Shown piece by piece: positions 17,059-25,909 of a DNA stretch of 64,000 nucleotides. The notes under the pieces are model-generated. The model saw only the letters and a list, made by a program, of their open reading frames with translations, had not been told where the DNA came from and did not search any database. Position 1 is the first letter of the stretch, and each line of letters starts with the position of its first letter. Source of the DNA: Palsa-360 sp963819395 (GTDB lineage: Bacteria > Acidobacteriota > Terriglobia > Acidiferrales > UBA7541); the NCBI GenBank assembly GCA_963819395.1, contig CAWFVW010000016.1, forward strand, positions 186,001 through 250,000, given 5' to 3'. Both the position numbers and the translations under genes were made by a program.

Positions 17059-17176
17059 TCGTTACAGGTTCCATCGCGATTCCGAGCGCCCCAACTGCAA
17101 CCCATTAGCCGGATTGGATGTGCCCTATTTTGAGAATCGTCTTGATTTCCCCGTTGGTTAGGAGGTTGGGGCTTCA

Positions 17177-17310
17177 GAGTCTGTGTGAGAATTCAAAATC
17201 GGCGCCATTTTTGTAGCGCCCGCCTTCAGGCGGGCACTTTGCAATCGCGCAGATGCCCGCCTTAAGGCGGGCGCTACAGAGACCCAAAGCGAGTTCTCAC
17301 ACAGACTCTT
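17177..17310. repeat. Family-C inverted repeat, long form
   Basis: Outer arms GAGTCTGTGTGAGAA ... GTTCTCACACAGACTC enclose the inner TGTAGCGCCCGCCTTCAGG ... CCTTAAGGCGGGCGCTACA pair, making one of the most complete copies. The following 17320-17420 stretch has two more small palindromes (GTGGGCCTTAG ... CTAAAGCCCAC and GACCTGAAGGTCGGACC). Together they occupy the 470-base gap before the cytochrome gene; no gene is seen there. Confidence 0.9.
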
Positions 17311-17530
17311 CAGCCCCGACGTAAATGGGTCTTTCCTCGTGGGCCTTAGCCCCTGAAACTTCAGGGCCTAAAGCCCACGTTTGATTGACTTTTCGTCCGA
17401 CCTGAAGGTCGGACCTCCTGAGCAGCAACCCCAAGATCAATAGAGGTTGGTTGCGATCAGGAAAACAACTTCGGGTTTCCAGCGCTTGACTTCAAAGCGG
17501 CGAATGACAATGATGGCTTCGAGAATTAAT

Positions 17531-17995
17531 ATGAAACGCATCTGGATCAGCCTCATATCTGCACTCATGCTGGCAGGCGGATTGCTTATTCGAACGAAAG
17601 CCTTTGCTCAGTCCACTTCCGAAACATTCCCGCCCGTAGCAACGGTCAAGCAATTGATGCTCGACCTGATCCATCCCTCGTCCAATGACATCCTGCTGGC
17701 GATTTACCGAGGCGGACCAAAAGATGAAAAGGAGTGGGCGGCGGTGCGGCGCAGCGCAGTGACGCTGGCGGAATCCGGCAACTTGCTGATGATGCAGGGG
17801 CGCGCGCGGGATCAAGGCGACTGGATGAAGGATGCGAAACTGCTCGTGGATGTCGGAAACTCCGCGTACAAGGCCGCGCAGGCCAAGGACAGCGACGCGC
17901 TCGCCGGGCTCGCCGGGGCCGTCGACGCTTCCTGCACAACCTGCCACAAGCAATACCGCCCGAACGTATTTCCGAAGGACGGAGGGTCGAAATGA
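17531..17995 (+). CDS. Periplasmic c-type cytochrome (cytochrome c'-like, monohaem)
   Basis: ATG 17531 begins a signal peptide (MKRIWISLISALMLAGGLL) ending AFAQ; the upstream in-frame starts add only a non-signal leader. The mature region is mostly helical and ends with the haem motif C-T-T-C-H near the C-terminus (ASCTTCHKQYRPNVF), as in four-helix-bundle cytochromes of the c'/c556 type. Length is about 154 residues. Its stop overlaps the next gene's start as ATGA, so it heads the operon and is the natural electron acceptor for the molybdenum hydroxylase. No axial Met at the N-terminal helix is obvious, so ligation is uncertain. Confidence 0.82.
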   Translation: MKRIWISLISALMLAGGLLIRTKAFAQSTSETFPPVATVKQLMLDLIHPSSNDILLAIYRGGPKDEKEWAAVRRSAVTLAESGNLLMMQGRARDQGDWMKDAKLLVDVGNSAYKAAQAKDSDALAGLAGAVDASCTTCHKQYRPNVFPKDGGSK

Positions 17996-20900
17996 GTTAT
18001 TCCCGCAGAAATTTTCTCAAGGCGGCCGGATACGGCGCCGTAATGACGGCCGTCGGTGGGGACTCCCTGTTCGCGGCTTCCCTGGCTTCTCCTCCCATGT
18101 CTCCCGGGGCGGCTGCGGCCTTCTCGAGTGAAAAAGCCACCTTCCTCGTTAACGGCAAGGCTTATGCCGCCGAATACGAAGCGCGCACCACGCTGTGGGA
18201 AGTAATTGCGATGAAGCTGGGCATGACAGGCACAAACCGGAGCTGCAATCGCGCGTCCTGCGGCGCCTGCAGCGTTCTCCTGGATGGCACGCCGTTTTAT
18301 TCCTGCCACACCCTGGCAACCGACGCCGTGGGCAAAAAAATTCTCACGATTGAAGGCGTGGGCGACGAGAAAAATCTGCATCCGCTGCAGAGCATCGGCC
18401 ACACGCGCGTGGCCGCCGATTGCGGTTTCTGTACCGCCGGATGGGTAGTCACGGCGAAAGGGCTGCTCGACAAGAATCTGAATCCCAACGAGGATCAGGT
18501 GAAGGCGGCGCTTGCGGGACACATTTGCCGCTGCTCGGCGTACCCGAACATTATTCGAGCGGTGATGGATAGCGCGGCCGTGATGCGCGGAAGCAAGACC
18601 GCCATCGTGGCCGAATCGGAATCCGTCGTGCACATCAGGATGCCGATGGTGCGGGACTACTCGACCAGCGGCGGGCACTTGGCGGGCATTAACGTCATCG
18701 AAGGCGCGAACAAAACCGTTACGAAGAAGTGGCAGGGATATCCGCCGGAAAATCTCAACGTACTCGGCAAGGGGCGTCCACCTCTCCCAGAAGTTGCCAT
18801 TCCGAGGTTCACCGGCAAAGCGCTGTACGCAAGCCGCGTATGGTTCCCCGACCTGCTGTACGCGAGGTTTCTCACGAGCCCGCACCCGCGCGCCTACATC
18901 GAAGACATCGATGCGTCGGCTGCCGAGAAAATGCCGGGCGTGAAATATATTCTTACCTATAAGAATGCGCCGAAGCTGTACCCCAACGTGAACAGGGGAA
19001 AAGTCCTGGTCGAGCCTCTGCCCCGGGAACTGAATCTTCAGGGTGAAGTTGTAGCCATAGTGGTGGCGGAAACCGAGGACCTCGCGCAGGATGCCGCCGA
19101 CGCCATCAAAGTAACTTACAAAATTCTTCCCTTCGCTTCCTTGCTGAAGGACAGCATGGCCCCGGGCGCGCCCGATCTGGGACACGGGAAAGGAAACCTG
19201 GTCCGCCATTCGTTTTCGCCCGCCGATCTTCCGAATGCAACCTGGGCGGATAAACGCGGCAACCTCGAAGCCGGGTTCGCTGAAGCGGACGTCGTCAAGG
19301 AATTCACCTACCGGTTTGCCGGCGGCGTTTCCGTGCCGATGCAGCCGAGCGGCAGCGTCGCCAAATGGGACGGCGACAAACTGACACTGTGGGGCATGGG
19401 CCAGGGAATTTATCCCGTGCGGGCGTCCCTTGCGGCGGCGCTCGGCATGGACGTTTCCAAGGTCCGCCTGATCAACAAATGGAACGGCTGCACATTCGGC
19501 TCGGCGCGCCTCGCCGCGGAAAGATTTTATCCGATGATCGCCCACGCGTCGAAAGTGACGGGCCGTCCAGTGAAGGTGATGCTGCCCAAGGACCAGGAAC
19601 TGGCACAGTTGCAGATCAAGCCGGAGACGATCACCAAATTCCGCGTGGGCGCCAAGAAAAACGGCCAAATCGTCGCACTCGACCACGAAGTTTACGTGAG
19701 CGTTGGAGATTTGGATTTCGGCGTGCACGCCGACGGTCCTGGGAACGCAGCCAATCAAACGGAACTGTATACGGCAAAAATTCCTAACTGGCGGTCGACA
19801 TGGTGCGCCTATCGCTCGAATGCGCCGCGCCCCGGTCCGTCCCGGAGCCATATCCAGCAAGAATCGAAGTGGTCCTGGGAAAACATGATCGATGAAATGG
19901 CCGACGCCTTTGCCATCGATCCTGTGCAGTACCGCACGATGCACATGACGCAGCTGACTCCGGGTGACACGCAACATCCGTATGAAACCATGCCCACGGT
20001 GGAAGTGCTGCAGGAAGGCTCGAAAGCGTTCGGATGGGACAAACGCAATCCCGTCGCGGGCGGTGAGCCCGGAAGATTCAAACGCGGATTCGGCCTCGGC
20101 ATGTCCCAGCATCATGGCGGCAACATGGGATATCACGAAGGGGAAGAGGCGTTCGCCAAGCTGGCCGCGCTGCCTGGAGCGAATATTTTCAGCAGCGACG
20201 TGGATGTGACCGCCGATGGGGATGTGACCATGAAGGTTGCGCTTCCCGACAGCGGCTCCAACGCCGCTACGGCTTTGGCGGCCATGATCGCCGAAATGCT
20301 CGGATATACGACGGTCGACAAGATTCGCCTCGTTTGGGGCGATTCGGACCTCGCGCCGGTAAGCGATGAGTGGTTCGGCGGCCGCACGATTACGCTACAG
20401 GGAGCGGCCATCTGCAACGCGACTGACAAACTCCGAAAAGACCTGCTCGCTCGGGCCTCAGATCTCCTCAAGATAGATTCCGCCAAGCTCAAGATTCGCG
20501 ACGGCGTCATTTCCTCGACTGAAGATCCGAAAAAGAGCACGACATTCGCCGCGCTGGCCAAAGCCAATAACGGCCTGATCCGCCAGACGGGCCGCGGCAC
20601 AACCGGTGGCGAAAGAACCGCGGCGAACAAAGGCGTGGGCGCTTGCTTCGTCGAAGTGGAAGTCGATACCTGGACCGGCAACTGGCGTTTCGTCCGTTCA
20701 GTCTATACGCACGACGCCGGGCTGGTGATCAATCCCGTCGTATCGGAAGCCGACATGGTGGGTTCACTGACGGAAAGCACGCAGGTCGCCACGGACTCGA
20801 TTCCCTGGGACCGCGAATTTCCAGGCACGCGGCATTACAGCGTCGGCTACCTTTCCTACCGGCTCCCCACGATCATGGACATCCCCAGGAGCACGCAGGT

Positions 20901-21105
20901 GTACATCGACAGCCTGGAGCCGCGCTGGTATTACGGCGTGAAGAGCTTCAGCGAAACCACGATCGGCGCGGTGCCGGGCGCGATCTCCAACGCGATTTTC
21001 AACGCCTGCGGCGTCCGCATCCGCGAGCATCCCATCACGCGCGAAAAAATTATGGCCGGACTTACGAGTAAGCGAGCGTCGCTCGCTCCAGGGAGGCAGG
21101 CATGA
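17992..21105 (+). CDS. Tat-exported molybdenum hydroxylase: fused [2Fe-2S] and molybdopterin subunits
   Basis: ATG 17992 overlaps the cytochrome stop and starts a Tat signal (SRRNFLKAAGYGAV). Residues about 48-195 are the two-cluster Fe-S domain: Cys85, 90, 93 and 105 for the plant-ferredoxin cluster and Cys144, 147, 179 and 181 for the second. From about residue 235 to 1037 is the xanthine-dehydrogenase-type large subunit (IPRFTGKALYASRV, FLTSPHPRAYIEDID, a VWGDSDLAP region and a C-terminal KSFSETTIGAVPGAISNAIF that supplies the active-site Glu). No FAD domain lies between the two, unlike animal xanthine dehydrogenase; FAD is on the next gene. It probably oxidises an aldehyde or N-heterocycle in the periplasm. 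Confidence 0.88.
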   Translation: MSYSRRNFLKAAGYGAVMTAVGGDSLFAASLASPPMSPGAAAAFSSEKATFLVNGKAYAAEYEARTTLWEVIAMKLGMTGTNRSCNRASCGACSVLLDGTPFYSCHTLATDAVGKKILTIEGVGDEKNLHPLQSIGHTRVAADCGFCTAGWVVTAKGLLDKNLNPNEDQVKAALAGHICRCSAYPNIIRAVMDSAAVMRGSKTAIVAESESVVHIRMPMVRDYSTSGGHLAGINVIEGANKTVTKKWQGYPPENLNVLGKGRPPLPEVAIPRFTGKALYASRVWFPDLLYARFLTSPHPRAYIEDIDASAAEKMPGVKYILTYKNAPKLYPNVNRGKVLVEPLPRELNLQGEVVAIVVAETEDLAQDAADAIKVTYKILPFASLLKDSMAPGAPDLGHGKGNLVRHSFSPADLPNATWADKRGNLEAGFAEADVVKEFTYRFAGGVSVPMQPSGSVAKWDGDKLTLWGMGQGIYPVRASLAAALGMDVSKVRLINKWNGCTFGSARLAAERFYPMIAHASKVTGRPVKVMLPKDQELAQLQIKPETITKFRVGAKKNGQIVALDHEVYVSVGDLDFGVHADGPGNAANQTELYTAKIPNWRSTWCAYRSNAPRPGPSRSHIQQESKWSWENMIDEMADAFAIDPVQYRTMHMTQLTPGDTQHPYETMPTVEVLQEGSKAFGWDKRNPVAGGEPGRFKRGFGLGMSQHHGGNMGYHEGEEAFAKLAALPGANIFSSDVDVTADGDVTMKVALPDSGSNAATALAAMIAEMLGYTTVDKIRLVWGDSDLAPVSDEWFGGRTITLQGAAICNATDKLRKDLLARASDLLKIDSAKLKIRDGVISSTEDPKKSTTFAALAKANNGLIRQTGRGTTGGERTAANKGVGACFVEVEVDTWTGNWRFVRSVYTHDAGLVINPVVSEADMVGSLTESTQVATDSIPWDREFPGTRHYSVGYLSYRLPTIMDIPRSTQVYIDSLEPRWYYGVKSFSETTIGAVPGAISNAIFNACGVRIREHPITREKIMAGLTSKRASLAPGRQA

Positions 21106-22092
21106 AAAAAGTTTCTATCTACCGGCCGACTACCGTTGACGAAGCGATCCAGATTTTATCGCAGCACGGAACGAGCGCGTCCGTTTATGCAGGCGGCACG
21201 GACTTGCTCGTCCGCCTGAAAAATCGCCTGGAGCAGGCGCCCAGCTACCTCGTCGACATCAAGAAGATCGATCACCTCCGCTATATCAACGAAGAATGCG
21301 GATGGCGGCGTCGAAATCGGCGCGGCCACGAAGCTCGCCGAGATCGCAGATTCCAAGATCGTGCAGGAAAAATACCCGATGATCGTGGAGGCGGTCACAA
21401 AGATCTCTTCTCCCGAATTGCGCAACGCTTCGACGCTCGGCGGCGACCTGTTGCAGGAAGTATGGTGCCAGTATCTGCGCGGCGGCTATTCGTGCTGGAG
21501 AAACGGCGGCTATCTTTGCTACGGCGCCATCGGCGACAACAGTTACTATCACTCCGCGATGGGCGGCCGCTTGTGCTACGCGGTCTATCCGGGCGACGCC
21601 GCCACCGCTTTGATTCCTTTCGATGCGCGCGCGAAACTGGCGACGCCTCAAGGGGTGAAGGAACTTTCCATCGAACAGATGGTGCCCGGCGACATGCTAG
21701 TGGACGGCAAGATCCAGTCGCACGTCGTGCGCTACAACGAAATTCTGACCTCCGTTGTCATTCCTCCGCCGAAGCCCGGCGTGAAGGCCTCGTTCGAGAA
21801 ACTTCGGCCCCGGGGAGTTTGGGATTTCGCGATGGCCTCACTGGGGATCAGCCTTCACTTGAACGGCAAAACGATTGAAGACTCGCGCGTCGTGTTTGGC
21901 GGCATTTCCGGCAAGCCCTATCGCGAAAAGACAGTAGAGGCTTTCCTCAAAGGCAAAACCTTAAACGAGGGGCTGGGCGAGCAAGCAGTCTCCGTCGCAC
22001 TCGCCGACGCAGCGCCGCTCAAGTACAACGCCACCAAGATCGACATGGCCAAGGGACTCCTCGCCAGCGGCCTCGCAAGGTTAAACGCGTAG
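21102..22092 (+). CDS. FAD-binding subunit of the molybdenum hydroxylase with a [4Fe-4S] motif; one frameshift
   Basis: The start overlaps the previous stop (ATGA). The first frame shows YRPTTVDEAIQIL and the FAD-binding VYAGGTDLLVRLK, then breaks near 21293-21302. One frame over it resumes with ADGGVEIGAATKLAEIA and continues through the second FAD motif (NASTLGGDLLQ) to the CoxM-type C-terminal domain. The span is one base too long. After the second FAD motif come four cysteines (EVWCQYLRGGYSCW, GGYLCYGAIGDN, GGRLCYAVYPGD), the pattern that binds an extra [4Fe-4S] cluster in PaoB and 4-hydroxybenzoyl-CoA reductase beta subunits. It has no signal peptide, so it would be carried out with the Tat-tagged partner. 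Confidence 0.85.
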
Positions 22093-22097
22093 GTGGC

Positions 22098-22745
22098 ATG
22101 GAGAATATTGAAACCCTGCTCCTTGAGCCGGTCGGATGCCTCGCCGAATTTCCCGCCGGTCCTTTCCATAAAATCTCCATCCGCCTGTTCGACCGAAAAG
22201 GAATTGGTGGTTCGTCCGCCAGCCGGACTTATTGGAATCTTCTGGAATTGATAGACGCCGCTCAAACGCCGTTCGATGCGGAAAAGAAAACTTTCGCGGA
22301 AGCCTTGGAAGTCGAAGCCGTGGATGCAGCGAATATCTATGAAGATGTGGCCCCAGCGCTTGCGGAACTGAAATCCATGGGCATCCGGCTGATTGTGGCC
22401 ACATCGCTTTCGCGCAAAGCAGCGGCGAGGTTCATCGAGCGAAACGCCCTCGGCGACTTGCTTACCGAAGTGTGCGCGCGCGAGGAGGCAGGAGGGGTGA
22501 AGTCGGCCCCGCTTCTCAAAGCCCTCGGCAACGCTTCCCTATCAAGCGAGAAGACGATGTTTCTCACGGACACTTTGGAAGGCATCAAAGCCGCCCGTGC
22601 TGCGGGCGTGCATCCCATCCTGATGATGAACGATCCGGACGAGTCCCTGCGCCTGGCCATGCACAATCCGTCAGGCGGCGTCGTATCCCTGCACGAAATG
22701 CCCGACTTTCTCCGACTGATCGAGGCGCAAAATCATCGGGGCTGA
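22098..22745 (+). CDS. HAD-like hydrolase with degenerate motif I
   Basis: Begins six bases after the FAD subunit, so it is the fourth gene of the operon. The fold follows a phosphoglycolate-phosphatase-like HAD: cap-like helices (about 40-75), ALAELKSMGIRLIVATSLS (motif II Ser/Thr), GGVKSAPLLKAL (motif III Lys) and TMFLTDTLEGIKAARAAGV (motif IV). Motif I reads LLLEPVGCL, so the nucleophilic Asp of D-x-D-x-T/V is a Glu and the second Asp is absent. The last acidic pair is TD rather than DD. It may bind phosphate without classical phosphatase activity, or have another role in assembling the hydroxylase. About 215 residues. Confidence 0.75.
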   Translation: MENIETLLLEPVGCLAEFPAGPFHKISIRLFDRKGIGGSSASRTYWNLLELIDAAQTPFDAEKKTFAEALEVEAVDAANIYEDVAPALAELKSMGIRLIVATSLSRKAAARFIERNALGDLLTEVCAREEAGGVKSAPLLKALGNASLSSEKTMFLTDTLEGIKAARAAGVHPILMMNDPDESLRLAMHNPSGGVVSLHEMPDFLRLIEAQNHRG

Positions 22746-22984
22746 AACATTCCACAGTTCCCCGGCCGCCTGACCGCGACGAATCTGACAAGCTGTTTCC
22801 CGAAAAGCGCCCCCGCAGAATTAAGTTAAATCCTTATAATCGAGCAGGTCTACGCCCGGCTGGAAAGGCGTTGGGACCGACGTACTACCTCATTTTGGTA
22901 CCAGGTAACTATTGGGCCAGTTGGGGATTCCTGAGACCATCTCCCCGTGCGCAGGATTACTATCATTCTGTCAAAGCACAACCT

Positions 22985-24352
22985 ATGAGCCGTATCTATG
23001 AGGCTATAAGAAAAGCGCAAGAATCGCGCATAAACAAGGTGTGTGCGTCCGGAGAGGACTTGGCAGCATTGGAACTGCCAGACCGATGGGAGCCCCCCCG
23101 GCCGGAATTCCTAGCAGCACTTCACGCATCGAGCGAAGCGCCGGTGGCAATTGAGACCTCCTCTGGCGCGACGCTTGGTCCTGCGGTGATGGACGGTTTG
23201 TTCCTTGTGCCCTCCTCTCCCAATGCCGACGAAAAGACAGAGCCCTCGCTGTCGTCCGGTGGGGACATTATCGGAGGCAACGGATTCCCGGTGAAGGAAG
23301 CTGTCAATGCACTGGAGATGGCATTCTCAAAAATCATCCATGAGTGTGTTGAAGAGACAACCATGCTCCATGCGCAGAGAGCAAAGGAACATGCGGAGGT
23401 AGCCTCCACTTCCTCCGACGACCGAGATGGGCTGAGCACAGAGGCATTCCTGGTGCCGGAAACGGATCCCGCCGCCGTACGCAGTCCTTCCCTGCTTGCA
23501 GGCGTCTATGAACAATTGCAGCCGTCTGGCCTCCTGGCATTTTATGGACTGAATCAACAGCCATTCGACGTAACCCCGGATCCCGATTACCTCTACCTCA
23601 GCGCGTCGCACCGTGAAGCGCTGACCTCCCTGTTGCAAGGGATCGAAAATCTGCGGGGATTCATCACGCTGGTCGCCAACCCCGGTTTGGGGAAGACCAC
23701 TCTGCTGAACAAAATGACGGAGGAACTGGGCGAGCGGGCGCGCGTCGTGCATTTATTCCAGACGCAGTGCAATTCCAGCGAACTTCTCGGGTATCTTCTG
23801 AGCGAGTTGGGTGTGGATTACGACTCGGCGGATGTTGTCGCCATGCACAGGAAACTGAACCAGATTTTGTTCCGGGAGATGCTCGAGGGAAGAAGGTTCG
23901 TGCTGATCGTGGACGAGGCGCAAAATCTTCAGGAATCCGTGCTGGAAACGATTCGATTGCTGTCCGACTTCGAAACGACCCATTCCAAATTGATTCAGAT
24001 TGTCCTGGCCGGGCAGTCGCCTTTGGTTCAGACGCTGAAGCGGCCCGGGCTTTCGCAACTGCGCCAGCGCCTCGGCATGGTAGCCAATCTGAAACCTTTG
24101 GACGCCGCGGAAGTCGCCGAATACGCCGAACACCGGCTTCGCACAGCTGGTTTTAAGAGGAATGGGTTATTTACACAGGAAGCATTGAATCGGATCGCCG
24201 AGTTGAGCGAAGGCGCCCCTCGCAGCATTAACAACTTGTGTTTCAGCGCCCTGCTTTTGGGTTATTCGTTGAAGCAGGAGATTATCGACATTGAAATTAT
24301 GGAAAAAGTTGCCCAGAAGATGGACCTCGATCAATTTGCCTTGCCTTCCTGA
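22985..24352 (+). CDS. ExeA/GspA-like AAA ATPase with a tyrosine-kinase-type N-terminal motif
   Basis: ATG 22985 is chosen because it starts MSRIYEAIRKAQESR, the conserved N-terminus of exopolysaccharide-associated CpsD/BY-type kinases and their partners. Residues 20-180 are acidic and probably disordered. Residues about 184-455 form an ExeA-type ATPase: YGLNQQPFDVTPDPDYLYLS, Walker A in ANPGLGKTT (232-239), Walker B in VLIVDEAQN (306-314), an arginine-rich sensor region (LSQLRQRLGM) and C-terminal APRSINNLCFSALLLGY. No transmembrane helix or peptidoglycan domain is visible. Likely cytoplasmic, linked to polysaccharide export or secretion. The long frame starting at 22472 overlaps the HAD gene and is a shadow before 22985. 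Confidence 0.82.
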   Translation: MSRIYEAIRKAQESRINKVCASGEDLAALELPDRWEPPRPEFLAALHASSEAPVAIETSSGATLGPAVMDGLFLVPSSPNADEKTEPSLSSGGDIIGGNGFPVKEAVNALEMAFSKIIHECVEETTMLHAQRAKEHAEVASTSSDDRDGLSTEAFLVPETDPAAVRSPSLLAGVYEQLQPSGLLAFYGLNQQPFDVTPDPDYLYLSASHREALTSLLQGIENLRGFITLVANPGLGKTTLLNKMTEELGERARVVHLFQTQCNSSELLGYLLSELGVDYDSADVVAMHRKLNQILFREMLEGRRFVLIVDEAQNLQESVLETIRLLSDFETTHSKLIQIVLAGQSPLVQTLKRPGLSQLRQRLGMVANLKPLDAAEVAEYAEHRLRTAGFKRNGLFTQEALNRIAELSEGAPRSINNLCFSALLLGYSLKQEIIDIEIMEKVAQKMDLDQFALPS

Positions 24353-24593
24353 CAGGAAGAATTCCATTCGCGATACGGTCTCCCGCTGCGGCTGCGCTTC
24401 TCAAGGCACTTCACCAATCATCGCACGATACTTTCCGATTTGAGGGCTCATCAGTCACAGCCGCATTCCGGACCGTGAAATTACGATTGTGCCGTGTGAC
24501 CGGCCAGCTTTACGGGCAAAGTGGGGTACTCTATTGCGCGAGAAGGGCTGAGCCGCGCTCAAGGCTCAACTGTGTTTCCTGGGGACTTCACCG

Positions 24594-25211
24594 GTGCGCC
24601 TGCTTCCAACCCAACTGACCGCATTTGTCCTCGCAGTCAGTTTTTCCGGCGGCCTCAACATTTATTTGACGGTTGCCCTGCTCGGATTGCTCGCCCGGGC
24701 CGATATTCTAAACCTTCCTCCGTCGCTGCACTCCGTGGCGAGTTGGTATGTGATCGTCCCCTGCGCCATTCTTTTCGTGATTGAATTTTTTGCCGACAAG
24801 ATCCCGATTTTTGATCTGGTCTGGAACGCGCTGCAGACTTTTGTCCGCGTCCCTGTCGCGGCATTGTTGGCCTACGGCGCCACGACGCAACTCTCTCCGG
24901 GGATGCAATTGATCGCAACCTTTGTCGGAGCCGCCATCGCCCTGGCTGCGCACAGCGGGAAGATCGCGGCCCGCGCGGCCGTGAGTCATTCCCCCGAACC
25001 ATTTTCCAATATCATCCTGAGTGTCGGCGAGGACGCTTTCGTCGTTTTCCTGACCTGGCTTGCGACCAAGCACCCTTACTGGTCCTCTATAGTTGTATTA
25101 ATGGCGCTGCTCATTATTCTCTCTGTTTTGCGAACCGTAATTCGGTCAGTTCGCGCTCTATTTCGAGGCGCGGAACAAGTTCTCGTGAACTCCACCGGTC
25201 CGGACAAATGA
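24594..25211 (+). CDS. DUF4126 membrane protein
   Basis: 205 residues with about five hydrophobic segments. It has the family landmarks ASGLN-like FSGGLNIYLTVALLGLLAR near the start, IEFFADKIPIFDLVWNALQTFVRVP in the middle and AAHSGKIAARAAVSHSPEPFSN before the last segments. Start is GTG 24594; no strong ribosome site is visible. DUF4126 proteins are integral membrane proteins of unknown role. It is on the same strand as its neighbours, separated by more than 180 bases on each side, so it is probably transcribed alone. Confidence 0.85.
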   Translation: MRLLPTQLTAFVLAVSFSGGLNIYLTVALLGLLARADILNLPPSLHSVASWYVIVPCAILFVIEFFADKIPIFDLVWNALQTFVRVPVAALLAYGATTQLSPGMQLIATFVGAAIALAAHSGKIAARAAVSHSPEPFSNIILSVGEDAFVVFLTWLATKHPYWSSIVVLMALLIILSVLRTVIRSVRALFRGAEQVLVNSTGPDK

Positions 25212-25397
25212 TGGACTTCCTGACTGCCAGCACGAATTATCAATCCAAATCTTGTTGACATTAAATTTGAAGCACGCCAAAACCTGGCGTGTGGGTGTAC
25301 ATTGTCGGCAAGCCGGTCGCAAAATGGAAATTCCGGTCAACAGGCCGACCCGGGGCCCACGCTGGCGCCCCGGCACTTCCAAGAGGAGGACATCGCC

Positions 25398-25883
25398 GTG
25401 GAAAAGATCGTCGCAAATCTGGTTAGCGAGTTCGAACGAGGAAAGCTCACCCGCCGGCAACTCATTCAGAACTTGACCGTGGCGGTGACGGCAGCCACGG
25501 CGGCAAGCGCCGCTCCCGCAGCCGCCGCCGAAGCCACGGTGATCCCCGCCATCTATATCAACCACGTGTCCTACCAGGTGAAGGATTACGCCAAGACGCG
25601 CGACTTCTACGCGGGCCTCTTCGGCATGAAAGTCGTCGAGGATGACGGCAAGACGCAGTGCCGACTCTTGTTCGGCGATAACATCCTGGTGGTTCGAAAC
25701 GCCGGCGCTCGTCCGGGCGCTCAACTCGGCGTCGATCACATCGCCTACACTATCGCCGACTGGGACGCGGAAAAGGAAGCCTATCTCGCCGAGGTGAAGC
25801 GGCGCGGCATAAAGCTTACCGGAGCTTCCGACGTAGCCGACCCGGACGGATTTCGAGTGCAGTTCGGCGGATACAAACAGTAA
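25398..25883 (+). CDS. Exported VOC (glyoxalase/dioxygenase-fold) protein
   Basis: GTG 25398 preceded by AAGAGGAGGA is the best start. It opens MEKIVANLVSEFERGKLTRRQLIQ, a long n-region typical of acidobacterial Tat-like leaders, followed by an alanine-rich stretch ending AAAAEA. The mature part is one VOC module: AIYINHVSYQVKDYAKTRDFY (metal His), FGMKVVEDDGK, LLFGDNILVVRN, LGVDHIAYTIADWDAEK (second His), and VADPDGFRVQFGGY. At about 161 residues it has one betaalphabetabetabeta pair. Metal-dependent lyase, dioxygenase or binding functions are all possible; no pathway neighbour helps. TTGACA at 25255 may be part of its promoter. Confidence 0.82.
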   Translation: MEKIVANLVSEFERGKLTRRQLIQNLTVAVTAATAASAAPAAAAEATVIPAIYINHVSYQVKDYAKTRDFYAGLFGMKVVEDDGKTQCRLLFGDNILVVRNAGARPGAQLGVDHIAYTIADWDAEKEAYLAEVKRRGIKLTGASDVADPDGFRVQFGGYKQ

Positions 25884-25909
25884 GGGATTGACGGATTAAT
25901 TGGGGCCGG

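Noticed and set aside
17812..20136. A 774-codon open frame on the minus strand opposite the molybdenum hydroxylase
   Set aside because: It is rich in Arg, His and Gly with no motif, and lies wholly antisense to a gene with eight cluster cysteines and a conserved Mo domain. Typical shadow frame in GC-rich DNA.
22835..22840. TATAAT as a -10 box for the ExeA-like gene
   Set aside because: No acceptable -35 at the right distance, and the site is about 145 bases from the start codon.
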